A program made the position numbers and the translations under genes. A stretch of 64,000 nt of DNA from NCBI GenBank assembly GCA_905221605.1, contig CAJNDS010000358.1:282501-346500 (forward strand). The letters run 5' to 3'. Source of the DNA: Symbiodinium natans (Eukaryota > Sar > Dinophyceae > Suessiales > Symbiodiniaceae). Under the pieces are notes generated by a model. The model saw only the letters and a program-made list of their open reading frames with translations. It was not told the origin of the DNA and did no database searches. Positions 16,879-27,265 of the stretch are shown piece after piece. Position 1 is the stretch's first letter, and every line of letters begins with the position of its first letter.

Positions 16879-16973
16879 GTGCCGACGTGGACACCAATGC
16901 TTTGACGTGCATCGGCAAGTTCGCTGGGGAGAGCGAGTACAAGCTCGCTGAGTATTACATCATGGGTCGCTGG
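16879..16973 (+). CDS. Candidate exon
   Basis: Acceptor CCGCAAG|GT. Donor either ATGG|GTCGCT (end 16965) or CTGG|GTTGTG (end 16973). Reads ADVDTNALTCIGKFAGE then SEYKLAEYYIMGRW, strongly protein-like with GC-rich third positions. With end 16965 the phase (1) fits the exon at 18062. No family recognised. Confidence 0.55.
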
Positions 16974-17870
16974 GTTGTGTTTAGGGTTTAGGTTCAGGGT
17001 TTAGGGTTTAATGTTGGACCTGCTTTAATAATGTAACCCCCCCCCCAACAGTCGCGACCCTGAATAAAAAAAGACCCCAAACAGTCGGGGGGGGAGCTCT
17101 CTTCAGGGTTTGGAACCAGATCTCAAACTAAGAACTTGACCTCAAAAACCATTTAAAAAAACAGGCCCGGCCCGAAATCTTTTCATTATAGCGGACCCCC
17201 AAAACAGAGGGTCCAGATCCTGAATAGCCGGAAAACTTTTCATAATAGCGGCCCCCTAGAATATTGCGGGTGCAACATGAGGGTGTAGAGTGTAGGGTTG
17301 AGGGTTCAGGGTGGTGCTGGCGGACATCCCAGCACGCTAAACTTCAAACCCCAAGGCCTCAGTCCTGAACCATGCCTCAGACGCCACCGCATCTAGGGTT
17401 TAGGGTTTAGGGATTAGGGTTTAGGGTTTAGGGTTTAGGTTTAGGGCTTCAGCAGGGGTCAGGGGATATCTATTTGGAGGGCTACGTGGTGTACCGCACC
17501 AAGCCGTCTTCAAGACCCCAATGACCCTTAATTAAGGAATATACCTTAAGTGATATAGGGATCCTTAATATGATTTAAGGCATATTCCTTAATTAAGGAA
17601 CCTACCTTAAGTTATATAGGGACCCTTCATATGATTTAAGGACATTTAAGGTATATTCCTTATAGTTAAGGGGCATGGGGCTCTTCACTCAGCCCACGGG
17701 AGCGCTCTGAGGGCACTTTCGTGGGCCCTTCGGAGGTTTAGGGTTTAGGGTTTTGGGTTTTGGGTTTAGGGTTTAGGGTCTAGGGTTTAGGGTTTAGGGT
17801 TTAGGGTTCAGGGTGTAGGGTGTAGGGTGTAGGGTGTAGGGTTTAGGGTTTAGGGTTTAGAATACGCCAC
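16974..17870. repeat. Mixed TTTAGGG patches and AT-rich spacer
   Basis: TTTAGGG patches at 16978-17010, 17396-17445 and 17738-17860 lie around unique AT-rich spacer DNA and the palindromic block at 17526-17671. No gene seen. Confidence 0.75.
17526..17671. repeat. Palindromic AT-rich element (TTAATTAAGGAATAT family)
   Basis: Repeated arms CTTAATTAAGGAATATACCTT and their complements alternate, as in a nested inverted repeat. Related to elements at 27169 and 38796. Confidence 0.65.
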
Positions 17871-17893
17871 CTAATATTTAGGGTACCCCAGAA

Positions 17894-18035
17894 GGGATCA
17901 TGATTTTGACAACCACCCATAATGTGGTCCCTTACCTCCTTGAAACGGTTCTGACGCATGGGCCCTTAATTTGCACAGAGTATATGAGGGGTACATAAGG
18001 GGTACCCCTTTAAAGCCCATTATAAGGGACCATGA
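17894..18035. repeat. Imperfect palindromic element, GGGACC type
   Basis: GGGATCATGATTTTGACAACCACCCAT at the left is shared with 31230-31253. The right end ATAAGGGACCATG pairs with the left arm. It ends about 25 bp before an exon acceptor. Confidence 0.45.
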
Positions 18036-18061
18036 AACTACCCAAGAAACGCGAGGTGAAG

Positions 18062-18162
18062 GTGACAACGCCCTCTTGCAAGACTTGAACAACGCGTCCG
18101 CCCTGTTGGCCAGCTCCAACAAGACCATCGCGGCGTATGGCACGCAGGCCGCCGACATCCAG
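18062..18162 (+). CDS. Candidate exon
   Basis: Acceptor GTGAAG|GT, donor ATCCAG|GTCTAG, phase 1 in and 0 out. Reads DNALLQDLNNASALLA then SSNKTIAAYGTQAADIQ. Codons are GC-rich at position 3. It may continue the exon at 16879, with a joining Gly codon. Confidence 0.55.
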
Positions 18163-18375
18163 GTCTAGGGTTTAGGGTTTAGGGTTTAGGGTTGAGGGTT
18201 TAGGGTTTAGGGTTTAGGGTCTAGGGTTTCGGGTTTAGGGTTTAGGGTTTAGGGTTCCTAAACCCCAAACCCCAAACCCCAAACCCCAAATGCCCCATGG
18301 GTTTAGGGTTTAGGGTTTAGGGTTTAGGGTTTAGGGTTTAGGGTTTAGGGTTTAGGGTTTAGGGTTTAGGGTTGC
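18163..18375 (+). repeat. TTTAGGG arrays
   Basis: G-rich arrays at 18163-18256 and 18299-18373 with a short CCCCAAA inversion (18259-18290) between them. Confidence 0.92.
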
Positions 18376-19130
18376 GTTGAGGGAGGTTCGGGTTGCCCCC
18401 TGAAGCTTCAAAATTCGAACCTTGCTGTTCTGTTTCTCGAAAAGAAGAGCGCGACGCGATTTAGGGCTTGCAAACACTGCATGTTCAGGCTTTAGCGAGG
18501 GTTTAGGGGGTGTAGGGGGTGGAGGGTTTAGGGGTGTCTGGGGTTGAGGGTCGAGGGTGTGGAGTTTACATGAAAGGGCCTAGGGTTTGGGGACCCTAAA
18601 CCCTAAACCTTCTCTACCTGTGTATATTTTACACGTTACTGACTGAGACGTTCTGTTGTTTTTTTTGGCGCCCTCCTGGCCCGCCCGCGGGGTTCTTAGG
18701 GGAGGGGCATGGGGGGTAGGTACCTAGCAAACCTCAGGGAAGCTGAGGGAGCCTTAGGGAGGAGTGCGGAGTAGTAGGGAACCTCCCTCATGAAGGATCC
18801 TAGAAGACCGGGATCCTAGAAGACCGGGAACCCTGAAATTACATTGGAAGCCCCAAGTCTGCCTTTTTGAACACTTCGGCCATCAGAAACTGTGCCTACT
18901 TATTGCTAGAATCGGCACAACCTTTTTCCCAAGTCTGGGGAACCGCTCACAGACACGACATCAAGTCTTTATGATGGAGCCCCCTCAACCCTGACGGAGG
19001 AAGTTCTTGGAAGCACACATGCAGAGAGAGCCGACTCGTAGGTTTCAAGTGAGAGTTGAGGGTGAGGTGATGCCAAACACATGGGATGTAAGGGGGCTTG
19101 CGGATCGCCGGCCCAGGCCAATCGCTCAAC
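18376..19130. other. Unique spacer, no gene seen
   Basis: G-rich degenerate repeats (18480-18560) and unique sequence. The short direct duplication GGATCCTAGAAGACCGGGA occurs at about 18797 and 18812. Reading frames are short and unconvincing. Confidence 0.5.
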
Positions 19131-19530
19131 CCTCAACCCTCAACACTCAACACTCAACCCTAAACCCTCAACCCTGGCATCATCCAAGTAGAGCAAACAA
19201 GCTTGCTGTCGGGAAGCTTTTGGGTCACAGAGGCCATCGAAACCCCAAGCCCTACGCCCTCAGCCCTCAAACGCACTAAGCCCTTAACCCCAACCCTCAA
19301 AACCACGAAGCCCTGAACCCCGAACCCTACACTTTAAGCCCAGAACCCCTAAACCCTAAACCCTAAACCCTAAACCCTAAACCCTAAACCCTAAACCCTA
19401 AACCCTAAACCCTGAACCCTGAACCCTAAACCCTAAGCCCTAAACCCTAAACCCTAATCCCTAAACCCTAAACCCTAAACCCTAAACCCTAAACCCTAAA
19501 CCCTAAACCCTAAACCCTAAGCCCTGAACG
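19120..19530 (-). repeat. CCCTCAA and CCCTAAA arrays
   Basis: CCCTCAA variants (19120-19165) then long CCCTAAA runs (19345-19530), ending a few bases before an exon acceptor. Confidence 0.93.
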
Positions 19531-19535
19531 TTCAG

Positions 19536-19623
19536 CGGCCCCCGGTCCTGCCCTCTTCGGCGCCCTTCAGGTAGAAGCCCTCTGCTCCTGGCGAGGTCTT
19601 CCGGAGCTGCAGGACCGTATAGG
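19536..19623 (+). CDS. Candidate exon
   Basis: Acceptor GTTCAG|CG, donor ATAGG|GTTTAG, phase 1 in and 2 out. Reads APGPALFGALQVEALCSWRG then LPELQDRI. The minus strand is also open here, so strand is not certain. Confidence 0.4.
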
Positions 19624-19920
19624 GTTTAGGGCTAGCCCTAAACCCTAAACCCCAAACCCTAAACCCGAAACCCTAAACCCTAAGCCCAGTGTAGAATTTA
19701 GGATTTAAGAGTTTGGGCTTGTAGGTTTAGAGGTTTAGGGGTTTAGGGTTTGCGGGGTTTTAGAGTTTAGGGTTCAGTAGGGCCTAAGCGAAGTACCCTA
19801 CGTGCCCGCAACCCCTCACGGCTCTCAACAGCCCCAAACCCTCAGGTTTATAAGGTTTAGGGTTTAGGGTTTGGGGTTTGGGGTTTAGGGTTTAGGGTTT
19901 AGGGTTTAGGGCACCTTTCA
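19624..19920. repeat. Alternating TTTAGGG and CCCTAAA patches
   Basis: Short inverted patches at 19622-19685 and a G-rich array at 19855-19910. Confidence 0.8.
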
Positions 19921-19941
19921 TACCCGGAGCCCCTTAGCCAG

Positions 19942-20009
19942 GATGGCGCGGCCAAGGCCAATCACGGCCTGGAGGTCGGCAGCTTCGAGCGCATTTGGAA
20001 CGGCCGTGG
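19942..20009 (+). CDS. Candidate exon
   Basis: Acceptor TTAGCCAG|G, donor CGTGG|GTGCGG, phase 0 in and 2 out. Reads DGAAKANHGLEVGSFERIWN. Third positions are nearly all G or C. Confidence 0.5.
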
Positions 20010-20025
20010 GTGCGGGGGTTCAGGG

Positions 20026-20370
20026 ACCCTAAACCCTAAACCCTAAACCCTAAACCCTAAACCCTAAACCCTAAACCCTAAACCCTAAACCCTAAACCCT
20101 AAACCCTAATTAACCCTAAAACCCTATAGCCCTATAACCATATAACCCTAAAACCCTAAACCCTAAACTCTGAAGACTAAACCCTAAAACCCTAAAAAGC
20201 CCCAAAACCGTAAAACCCTAGAACCCTAAAACCCTGAAGCCCTAAAACCCTAAAAAGCTACAACCCTAAAACCCTAAAGCCCTGAAACCCTAAAACCCTA
20301 AAAGCCTAAGCCCTAGAGCCCTAATGCCCTGAAACCCCAAAACCTTGAACCCTGAGCCCTGAAAGGTTGG
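20026..20370 (-). repeat. CCCTAAA array grading into CCCTAAAA
   Basis: Perfect CCCTAAA (20030-20108) becomes an 8-mer CCCTAAAA type with decay to 20350. Confidence 0.92.
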
Positions 20371-21185
20371 CCTTGGGGCTTGTGCTTATTCAGCTCCGTG
20401 GTTCTTTACTGTAACTTTAAATCCGCAGCCTTTTTGGGTTTATTGGGTTTCTACATGAGGCAGCTAAAAACTCAATTTATAGCTACCCTGCTAAGTGCAG
20501 CCTAGTCAGCTAACAGTTGAACTTAGAATTTTTTGGGCGCGGTGCCGGGGGACATGCTTGCACACGTCGCGCTTTAATTGTTTGGCTTAGGGTTTAGGAT
20601 TTAGGGTTTAGGGTTTAGGGGTTACGGGTTAAGTTTTTTTTTTTATATTTGGAGCATGAAAAGTTTTGCGTTTGTTTCCCCTGGGTTACTGGACAAGTAA
20701 GTATAGGGCTTTCAGGGCCGGGGGTACTAGGGTGTAAGGGTATTAGGTAAGTGGTCGAATCTGTCTTGGGCTTGTAAGCTGTAGGGTTTTACGATTTTTT
20801 TTTTTTTTTGGGGGGGGGGGGTGGGTAGGTTGTTGGGTTTCAAGGGGTTTTTAGGGCTCAGGGCGAATGAGTTTGTTTCGAGTCTTGCGGGTTTGGTTTT
20901 TAGGCGCTGTCTGTCGTTGCTCAGGAAGCGAACTGCTGTCCGAGCAGAATGTCTACAGGTACTATGACGTGGCCGTCCGTCAGGACACCGAGATCCTCAG
21001 CCCTAAACCGAAACCCCCCCCCCTTCCCCCCTCCCCGGACCCCACGCCCCCTAAAGCATGAAGCCTTCAACCATATGGGCAACTCCGGAAGTTCTGGCCG
21101 TTTTTTGGGGCATAGGGTCCGTATTACAATAGAAACCCAAACAAGGGACCCGCCCGTACCAGGGAGCAGCTTGGATCGTTTCCCC
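20371..21185. other. Unique AT-richer spacer, no gene seen
   Basis: Contains T runs (20633-20645, 20796-20810) and a G run (20811-20821). An ORF from 20867 (64 codons) is open, but its end is C-rich low complexity. No confident coding. Confidence 0.45.
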
Positions 21186-21193
21186 GACGCCTG

Positions 21194-21294
21194 AGAGGAT
21201 CAACAAAAAGTAGATCCCTTTAAGGGTTCCTAAGAATGGCCCAATAATAGTATTGGGTACTAATTATTTGGGGGCTCTTCTGTTGGATCCTCCG
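21194..21294. repeat. Palindromic element, GGATCC/AAAAAGTAGA family, copy 1
   Basis: Left GAGGATCAACAAAAAGTAGA and right TGTTGGATCCTC, with the inner pair CCCAATAATAGTATTGGG. Shares blocks with copies at 46506, 54691, 56313 and 58211. Confidence 0.7.
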
Positions 21295-21411
21295 AGGGGT
21301 CTGGCCTTATTCCGCATATACACCATATACAGTCCCTCTATACCTCAGCCCCGACACTACCCCCTACAAGGTCCCTTACAAGGGTCCCTCCTTCAGTCCC
21401 CGAAGCCAGCT

Positions 21412-21556
21412 AAACCCTAAACCCTAAACCCTAAACCCTAAACCCTAACCCTAAACCCTAAACCCTAAACCCTACACCCTAAACCCTAAACCCTAAACCC
21501 TAAACCCTAAACCCTAAACCCTAAACCCTAAACCCTAAACCCCCAATCCCTAAACT
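21412..21556 (-). repeat. CCCTAAA array
   Basis: Near-perfect C-rich array ending just before an exon acceptor. Confidence 0.95.
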
Positions 21557-21561
21557 CAGAG

Positions 21562-21656
21562 GACCTCTGCAAGACCACCATCGTGGGCCTCGGCTGGCTG
21601 GTAATCTTCCAGGTCGTGGTGGGCCTCTTGCTGCTGCCCATGCTCGTCTGCGCCGG
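21562..21656 (+). CDS. Candidate exon encoding a transmembrane segment
   Basis: Acceptor CTCAGAG|G, donor GCCGG|GTGCCC. Reads DLCKTTIVGLGWLVIFQ then VVVGLLLLPMLVCA, a clear hydrophobic helix. Codons are strongly GC3. One of the most convincing exon candidates. Family unknown. Confidence 0.6.
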
Positions 21657-21683
21657 GTGCCCGAGGTCAGGGTTGAGGGGTTT

Positions 21684-21835
21684 CACCCTAAACCCTAAAC
21701 CCTAAACCCTAAACCCTAAACCCTAAACCCTAAACCCTAAACCCTAAACCCTAAACCCTTAATCCTAAACCCTAAACCCCTAAACCCTCATAAAACCGCA
21801 AACCCTAAACGCCTGAAACCCTGAGCCCTAAGCCC
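21684..21835 (-). repeat. CCCTAAA array
   Basis: C-rich array downstream of the membrane exon, decaying after 21770. Confidence 0.93.
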
Positions 21836-21910
21836 TACTGTTTAGGAGGGTGGGGCAACCGAAGTCAAAGGTTTCTAGGCTTTGTGGTTGCGGGGGCCGC
21901 CGAACTCAGG

Positions 21911-21995
21911 AGTTAGGGTTTAGGGTTTAGGGTTTAGGGTTTAGGGTTTAGGGTTTAGGGTTTAGGGTTTAGGGTTTAGGGTTTAGGGTTTAGGG
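21911..21995 (+). repeat. TTTAGGG array
   Basis: Perfect G-rich array of about twelve units. Confidence 0.95.
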
Positions 21996-22140
21996 CTTGT
22001 TTGTTTGTTTTTCGGGTTTGGGGTCTTGGGCCAGTGTTGGACCCATTAGCTCTGCAGAGTTTCGGGTTCCAGATCTTCCAAAACCCCTTAATGAAGGAAT
22101 TTACCCACTTAGGACCGTAATTATGCATTAGGGTATGTTC

Positions 22141-22255
22141 CTAAACCCTACACCCTAAACCCTAAACCCTAAACCCTAAACCCTAAACCCTAAACCCTAC
22201 ACCCTACACCCTACACCCTAAACCCTAAACCCTAAACCCTAAACCCTAAACCGCC
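22141..22255 (-). repeat. CCCTAAA/CCCTACA array
   Basis: C-rich array with a cluster of CCCTACA variants, upstream of an exon candidate. Confidence 0.93.
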
Positions 22256-22286
22256 CCTTGAGGGGTTTGGAAGTTGGGGTTCCGAG

Positions 22287-22349
22287 GTCGCTGGCCGCTA
22301 CCTCCAAGCTCGCCGCGGCTGGCACCTGGAGCAGGAGGCCTTGCCTTGA
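22287..22349 (+). CDS. Candidate exon, frame ambiguous
   Basis: Acceptor TCCGAG|G. Frame A reads VAGRYLQARRGWHLEQEALP then TGA at 22347-22349. Frame B reads LAATSKLAAAGTWSRR. Both are GC3-rich. CCCTAAA precedes and TTTAGGG-type repeats follow. Confidence 0.35.
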   Translation, partial: VAGRYLQARRGWHLEQEALP

Positions 22350-22610
22350 GGGTTCAGGGTTCAGGGTTTAGGGTTTAGGGTTTAGGGTTCAGGGTTTAGG
22401 GTTTCGGGTTTAGGGTGTAGGGTGTAGGGTGTAAACCGTTTAGGGTTTAGGGTTTAGGGTTTAGGGTTTAGGGTTTAGGGTTTAGGGTTCAGGGTTTAGG
22501 GTTTCGGGTTTAGGGTGTAGGGTGTAGGGTGTAGGGTTTAGGGTTTAGGGTGTAGGGTTTAGGGTAGAGGGTTTAGGGTTTAGAGTTTAGGGTTTAGGTT
22601 TTAGCGCTCA
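22350..22610 (+). repeat. TTTAGGG array with an internal duplication
   Basis: A block of TTCAGGG, TTTCGGG and TGTAGGG variants in the same order occurs twice (about 22370-22432 and 22480-22545), so a higher-order unit was duplicated. Confidence 0.9.
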
Positions 22611-23200
22611 ACCCCAAGCCAGTTCAGGCACAGACGCAGAAAATCCCCAAACGCCTCAGCTCCAAGCCCAAACCCTATAAACCCAACCCGCAAACCGCCA
22701 ACCTCAAACCTCCGGAGCCCCCTGAAACTCCAAATCCCCCCCCGCCCCCCCCAACCCTAAACCCTAAACCCAACCCTGAAACCCTTAAACCCGAAACCCT
22801 AAGTCCCTTAAACCCCGAAACCCTAAAACCCTTAAACCCCAAAGCCTCAAAACCTGAAACCCCAAAGTCCTAAAACCCTTCCCCGAAACCCTAAGGCCCT
22901 AAGACTCTTCCCTAAACCCTAAACCCTAAACCCTAAACCCTAAACCCTAAACCCCAAATCCTAAACCCTAAACCCTAAACCCTAACCCAAAAATCCCTTC
23001 AACACTTGAACCCTCACACCCCCTCAGATCCCTCCAAAGCCCCCCCAAAACCCTAAAACACTTCAACGCTAACACCCTAGAACCCCCCCACCCTCATCCC
23101 TAAACCCTAAACCCGAAACCCTAAACCCGAAACCCTAAACCCTAAACCCTCAACCCTAAACCCTAAACCCTAAACCCGAAACCCTAAACCCCCATAAAAA
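22611..23200 (-). repeat. Degenerate C-rich repeats and CCCTAAA arrays
   Basis: Decayed CCCTAAA/CCCGAAA units with a clean array at 22912-22985 and a mixed array at 23098-23190. No gene. Confidence 0.85.
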
Positions 23201-23314
23201 GCAGGGGCTGCTCTCCCGCCACACGGCTCGTGGTCCAAACGTCTGAGCCGGGAAGGATGTGCAGAGCACGCCAGTGTTTCCATGGGCCCCCACCTTTTTT
23301 TTTTAAAGGACTGC

Positions 23315-23475
23315 TTAGGGTTTTGGGGTTTAGGGTTTTAGGGTTTTTGGGTTTTTCAGGGTTTTAGGGTTTTGGGGTTTTAGGGTTTTGGGGTTTTAGG
23401 GTTTCAGGGTTTTAGGGTTTTAGGGTTTTAGGGTTTTAGGGTTTTAGGGTTTTAGGGTTTTAGGGTTTTAGCGGT
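23315..23475 (+). repeat. TTTTAGGG 8-mer array
   Basis: Homogenised TTTTAGGG units, best at 23400-23470. Confidence 0.93.
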
Positions 23476-24535
23476 TCAGAGTGTAGAACCGACTCTCGGT
23501 TTGGATTAGTCATGTTTGGTATGGCCTCTTCGACCAAACGGTAGAGCAAGCAAGACTAAAACAGTTGACCCGAAGCCCTAGACCCCAAGCCCAAAACTAG
23601 CCCATGTTCCCGCTTATACAAAGAGTCCCTTATGGAGATTATAGTGGGGGGTACTATAATCAGGAGGTATTGCAATCCCTATTAAGGGCTGATAGTGTAG
23701 GGTAGAACATCCCAACCCTAATCCCCAGACCCCAAGAGCCCAGATCTTTTTTGTGTTTTTGTATAGCGGTTGGCTAGATTGGGGTTGGAGACTCGAAGCT
23801 TAGGGTTTGAGGGTCTGAGACATCCAGGGTTTAGGGTTTAGGGTTTAGGGTTTAGGGTTTGGGATGTTGCCCACCAAGCCCAAAGCCTCACTCCAACCAG
23901 ACATCAAGCTCTCAACCCTTGTTCGGGGTTTAGGGTTGAGGATTTACTGCTATTTGTTTAAGAACCACCACAAGACCAAAGCTTGTCATCCGCATATAAC
24001 CCTTGCAAGGAAGCATCTTCAATTTTTTGGGTCTTTTTTACTCGGTCACGTCGTGGAAGGTGCAGAAATGCAGGAGCCTGGGCCATGACCAGCATTCTGA
24101 AACCTTCCCCCATACCCATGCTGGTTAGATAGGCCCCCTAAACCTTAAATCCTAAACCCTAAGCCCTAAACCCTAAACCCTGAACCCTAAACCCTAAACC
24201 CTAAACTCCACTGGGCCCATGTGAGACTTGAGATGTGCTCAGCTGAATTCACGTAGTGGCTGCCGGACGGCCTAACAATTGCCGGGCGTGTTGCAGCAGG
24301 CAGTGTGCCCGGCAGGCTGCGACGCGCGCAATCTCTGCCCTTCATAGTACACGGCCCTGGCGTGAGGTCGGCCGACATGAGTTGATGAACCCCTAAGCCC
24401 TACATCCGACACCCTCAGCCCCGACCTTGGACCCCTGAACCCTAAATTCTGAACCCCAAACCCCAAACCCTAAACGCTGAACCCTGAATCCTGAACCCCA
24501 AACCCGAAACCCTACGCCCTACACCCGTAGCAACC
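23476..24535. other. Spacer with scattered repeats, no gene seen
   Basis: Short TTTAGGG (23828-23862) and CCCTAAA (24145-24210, 24430-24530) patches. TTTACTGCTATTTGTTTAAG at 23942 resembles one arm of the palindrome at 54838. The small ORFs look non-coding. Confidence 0.5.
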
Positions 24536-24539
24536 CTAG

Positions 24540-24603
24540 AGCTGCTGAGCTCCGCTCCTGCAACCTGGAGTCTTGCCAGCAGCGCCCTGGTCCCATGCTA
24601 CCG
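24540..24603 (+). CDS. Candidate exon
   Basis: Acceptor CCCTAG|AG, donor CTACCG|GTTTAG. Reads LLSSAPATWSLASSALVPCY. CCCTAAA precedes and TTTAGGG follows. The opposite strand is also open, so support is moderate. Confidence 0.35.
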
Positions 24604-24765
24604 GTTTAGGGTTTAGGGTTTGGGGTTTAGGGTTTAGGGTTTAGGGTTTGGGGTTTAGAGCTTAGGGTTTAGGGTTTGGGGTTTAGGGCTTAGGGCTTAG
24701 GGTTTAGGGTTTGGGGTTTAGAGCTTAGGGTTTAGGTTTTAGGGTTTAGGGTTTAGGGTTTAGCC
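24604..24765 (+). repeat. TTTAGGG/TTTGGGG array
   Basis: G-rich array with repeated TTTAGAGC variants, indicating local duplication. Confidence 0.92.
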
Positions 24766-25435
24766 TGATTGTACATCCGCAGCTCCTGAGAACCAGTGAG
24801 GCAGTCTCATCAAGCTTCGTGTGTACAGGAAGCAGAGGCAGCAGACGAGACGCGCTTGCAGAGAAAAGGCCCTTGTGTAGGGGGTAATGTAGGGGCTACT
24901 TAAGGTTTAGGGTTTAGGGTACATAGGACTATATCAGGTATGTATACGGGTTATATTTAGGAAAATGTCTTACTTCGCCAACAGTTGAACTTTGTTAACT
25001 TTTTGGGTTTGCTTATTTAGCAGGAGTAAAGAAGTTTCACCTTTCTTCCCGTTGGAATATTTGGAGAAGTAAGCCGATCGACTCCAGAGCTCGAGCGCCT
25101 TTCTGGAAACCCTAAACCCTAAACCCTAAACCCTTGGTTCCCGCTCGCGGCGCCTGGGGTTTCGGAATTGGAGGGTGTCGATTTTTTTTGTAGGGTGTAG
25201 GTTTGGAGAACCGAAGCCGGGTGCAGTTAGGGTTTCAGTAATTGGGTCTAGGGTTTAGGGTTTAGGGTTCAGGGTTCAGGGTTTAGGGTTTAGGGTTTGG
25301 GGTTCAGGGTTTACAACCCTAAACCCCAAACCCTAAACCCTAAACCCTAAATCCTGCTCACGCGCAGGCGGGAACGGCTACAGACGACGATCACGCAGGC
25401 GCCGGGGTGCTTAGGGTTTAGGGCTCAATTCATGT
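24766..25435. other. Spacer with repeats, no gene seen
   Basis: Unique DNA 24766-24960, a palindromic element 24969-25073, then G- and C-rich repeat patches to 25350. Confidence 0.5.
24969..25073. repeat. Palindromic element, CTTACTTCTCC...GGAGAAGTAAG family, copy 1
   Basis: Ends CTTACTTCGCC and GGAGAAGTAAG are near-perfect inverted repeats. The body has CAACAGTTGAACTTT and TTATTTAGCAGGAGTAAAGAA. About 75-80% alike to 37131-37233. Confidence 0.7.
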
Positions 25436-25439
25436 CTTC

Positions 25440-25552
25440 AGGTAGTCACATGGTCTCTTAGCATGGGCCCTTAAAGGGGGACCCCTCATTACCCCTCACA
25501 AACCCCACGCGAGAACCCTTTAAGGGAGGTAAGGGACCACATTAACTGCGTA
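25440..25552. repeat. Imperfect palindromic element, GGGACC type
   Basis: GGGCCCTTAAAGGGGGACCCCT and CTTTAAGGGAGGTAAGGGACC form partial dyads. Confidence 0.4.
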
Positions 25553-25726
25553 GAGTCTAGGGCGTAGGGCAACTTGGGGCCATAGGGTTTAGGGTTTAGG
25601 GTTTAGGGTTTTTGGGGTACTCTGAACCATCCTCTGATCCCGAAACCTAAGCTTGGAGCTCTACGCCTGAAGCACGAAACACCCAACCAAGCCTTGCAAC
25701 AGCATCAGCAGACAAAGCTGCACTCT

Positions 25727-26220
25727 TAAACCCTAAACCCTAAACCCTAAACCCTAGACCCTAAACCCTAAACCCTAAACCCTAAACCCCAAACCCCAAA
25801 CCCCAAACCCCAAACCCCAAACCCCAAACCCCAAACCCCAAACCCCAAACCCCCAACCCCCAACCCCCAACCCCCAACCCCAAACCCCAAACCCCAAACC
25901 CAACCCTCTAGGGTCCAGGGTTTAGGAGTTTTACATAACAGCTTTACAGCCGAAAAAGCCCTTAACTCCAAACCCCAGTAAAAACCCTAAAACCCTTGAA
26001 ACCCTAAAACCCTGTAAGCCCTAAAACCATAAACCCCCTTCAATCCCTAAACACCTCAGACGCCTTAAACCCTAAACCCCAAACCCCAAACCCCAAACCC
26101 CAAACCCCAAACCCCAAACCCCAAACCCCAAACCCCAAACCCCAAACCCCAAACCCCAAACCCCAAACCCCAAACCCTAAACCCTAAACCCTAAACCCTA
26201 AACCCTAAACCCTAAACCGT
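25727..26220 (-). repeat. CCCTAAA, CCCCAAA and CCCCCAA arrays
   Basis: Two large C-rich arrays (25727-25905, 26060-26217). Each has a homogenised CCCCAAA core with CCCTAAA flanks. The second ends directly before an exon acceptor. Confidence 0.95.
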
Positions 26221-26229
26221 GGCTCGCAG

Positions 26230-26301
26230 GTTCTGCAGGAGCAGCAGGCGCAGTTGAAGTGGTACGACCTGCAGCAGCTGGCGAAGCAAGTGGAGCTGGA
26301 G
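26230..26301 (+). CDS. Candidate exon, coiled-coil-like
   Basis: Acceptor GCTCGCAG|G, donor TGGAG|GTTGCC, exactly 24 codons, phase 0 to 0. Reads VLQEQQAQLKWYDLQQL then AKQVELE. High Gln/Leu/Glu and GC3. Compatible with the next exon at 26626. Confidence 0.6.
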
Positions 26302-26339
26302 GTTGCCCCGGCTGGTTGGAGCTTGTGCGCCCTCTGTTG

Positions 26340-26580
26340 TGTTTAAAGGAAGGGTTTAGGGTTTAGGGTTTAGAGTTTAGGGTTTAGGGTTTAGGGTCTA
26401 GGGTCGAGGGTCTAGGGTCTAGGGTTTAGAGTTTCCGGTTTAGGGTTTAGGGTTGAGGGTCTAGAGTTTAGGCTTTCAGGGCTTGGGGGGGTTTGGGGTT
26501 TATGGTTCAGGGTTCAGCGCGTTAGAGATGGGCAACCCCCCCCCCCCCCCCCCAGAAACCCTAAACCCTTAAACCCTCGC
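26340..26580 (+). repeat. TTTAGGG/TCTAGGG array and C run
   Basis: G-rich array 26352-26465 with TCTAGGG variants; C run at 26537-26553. Confidence 0.9.
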
Positions 26581-26625
26581 ACCTTAAGTTGTGAGGGTTC
26601 AGGGCTGAGGGCTGCGGGCGATGAG

Positions 26626-26700
26626 GCCCACGTCGTGCAGCAAATCGTCGGCAGCGTCATGGCCCGCTGCGCTGACTACATCCGCGAGGAATTCCGTGGA
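26626..26700 (+). CDS. Candidate exon
   Basis: Acceptor GATGAG|G, donor CGTGGA|GTGGGG, 25 codons, phase 0 to 0. Reads AHVVQQIVGSVMARCADY then IREEFRG. Helical, GC3-rich. Confidence 0.55.
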
Positions 26701-26990
26701 GTGGGGTTTGGGCTTAGAGTTACCCTAAACCCTAAACCCTGGACGAACCCCAAACCCTGAACCCTGAACCCTAAACCCTAGACCCTAAACCCTAAATTCC
26801 TATACCCAAACCCCTATAAATATACCCCAAGTACGATGTAATGCCGTCACAGGGACTCCGAATTACCGGAGCCCCCCCGCAATGCCCAAACTTATAAGCC
26901 CTTACCTCCCGCTGTAAACCCTACAACCCTACGACCCTACAACCCTACAACCCTAACCCCGCAGCCCTACAACCCTACAACTCTAAAACC

Positions 26991-27168
26991 GTGCTGGGTG
27001 AACAGCAAGTCCTCACGGAGGATATGTCTGTGCCACTCATGACCCTTCTGCGTGCAGGACTCTGCAAGAAGATGCAGTTCTAGGAGCAAGAGTTCGATGT
27101 CTTGTTGCAGCTGGTGAAGCAAGACGCCTTTACTACAACAGCGAAAGTTCTCGCCAGACATCAACAGA
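26991..27168 (+). pseudogene. Exon-like segment with internal TAG
   Basis: Reads VLGEQQVLTEDMSVPLMTLL then RAGLCKKMQF, TAG at 27081-27083, then EQEFDVLLQLVKQDAFTTTA. Coding character continues after the stop in the same frame. TTCTAG|G could be an acceptor, making two exons, or the segment is decayed. The minus strand is also open here. Confidence 0.4.
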
Positions 27169-27265
27169 CCCCAAATAGCCCAATATTGCTTAATTAGGGA
27201 ATTCCTTAAATCTTAATATGATTTAAGGAATATTCCTTAATTAAGCAATATATGGCTCTTTGGGG
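27169..27265. repeat. Palindromic element, AATATTGCTTAATTAAGG family, copy 2
   Basis: Left CCCCAAATAGCCCAATATTG and right AGCAATATATGGCTCTTTGGGG are inverted repeats of about 45 bp. Similar to 38796-38908. Confidence 0.8.

Noticed and set aside
25768-25971. Minus-strand ORF rich in Gly, Phe and Trp
   Set aside because: It is a translation of the CCCCAAA array, and its composition is explained entirely by the repeat.
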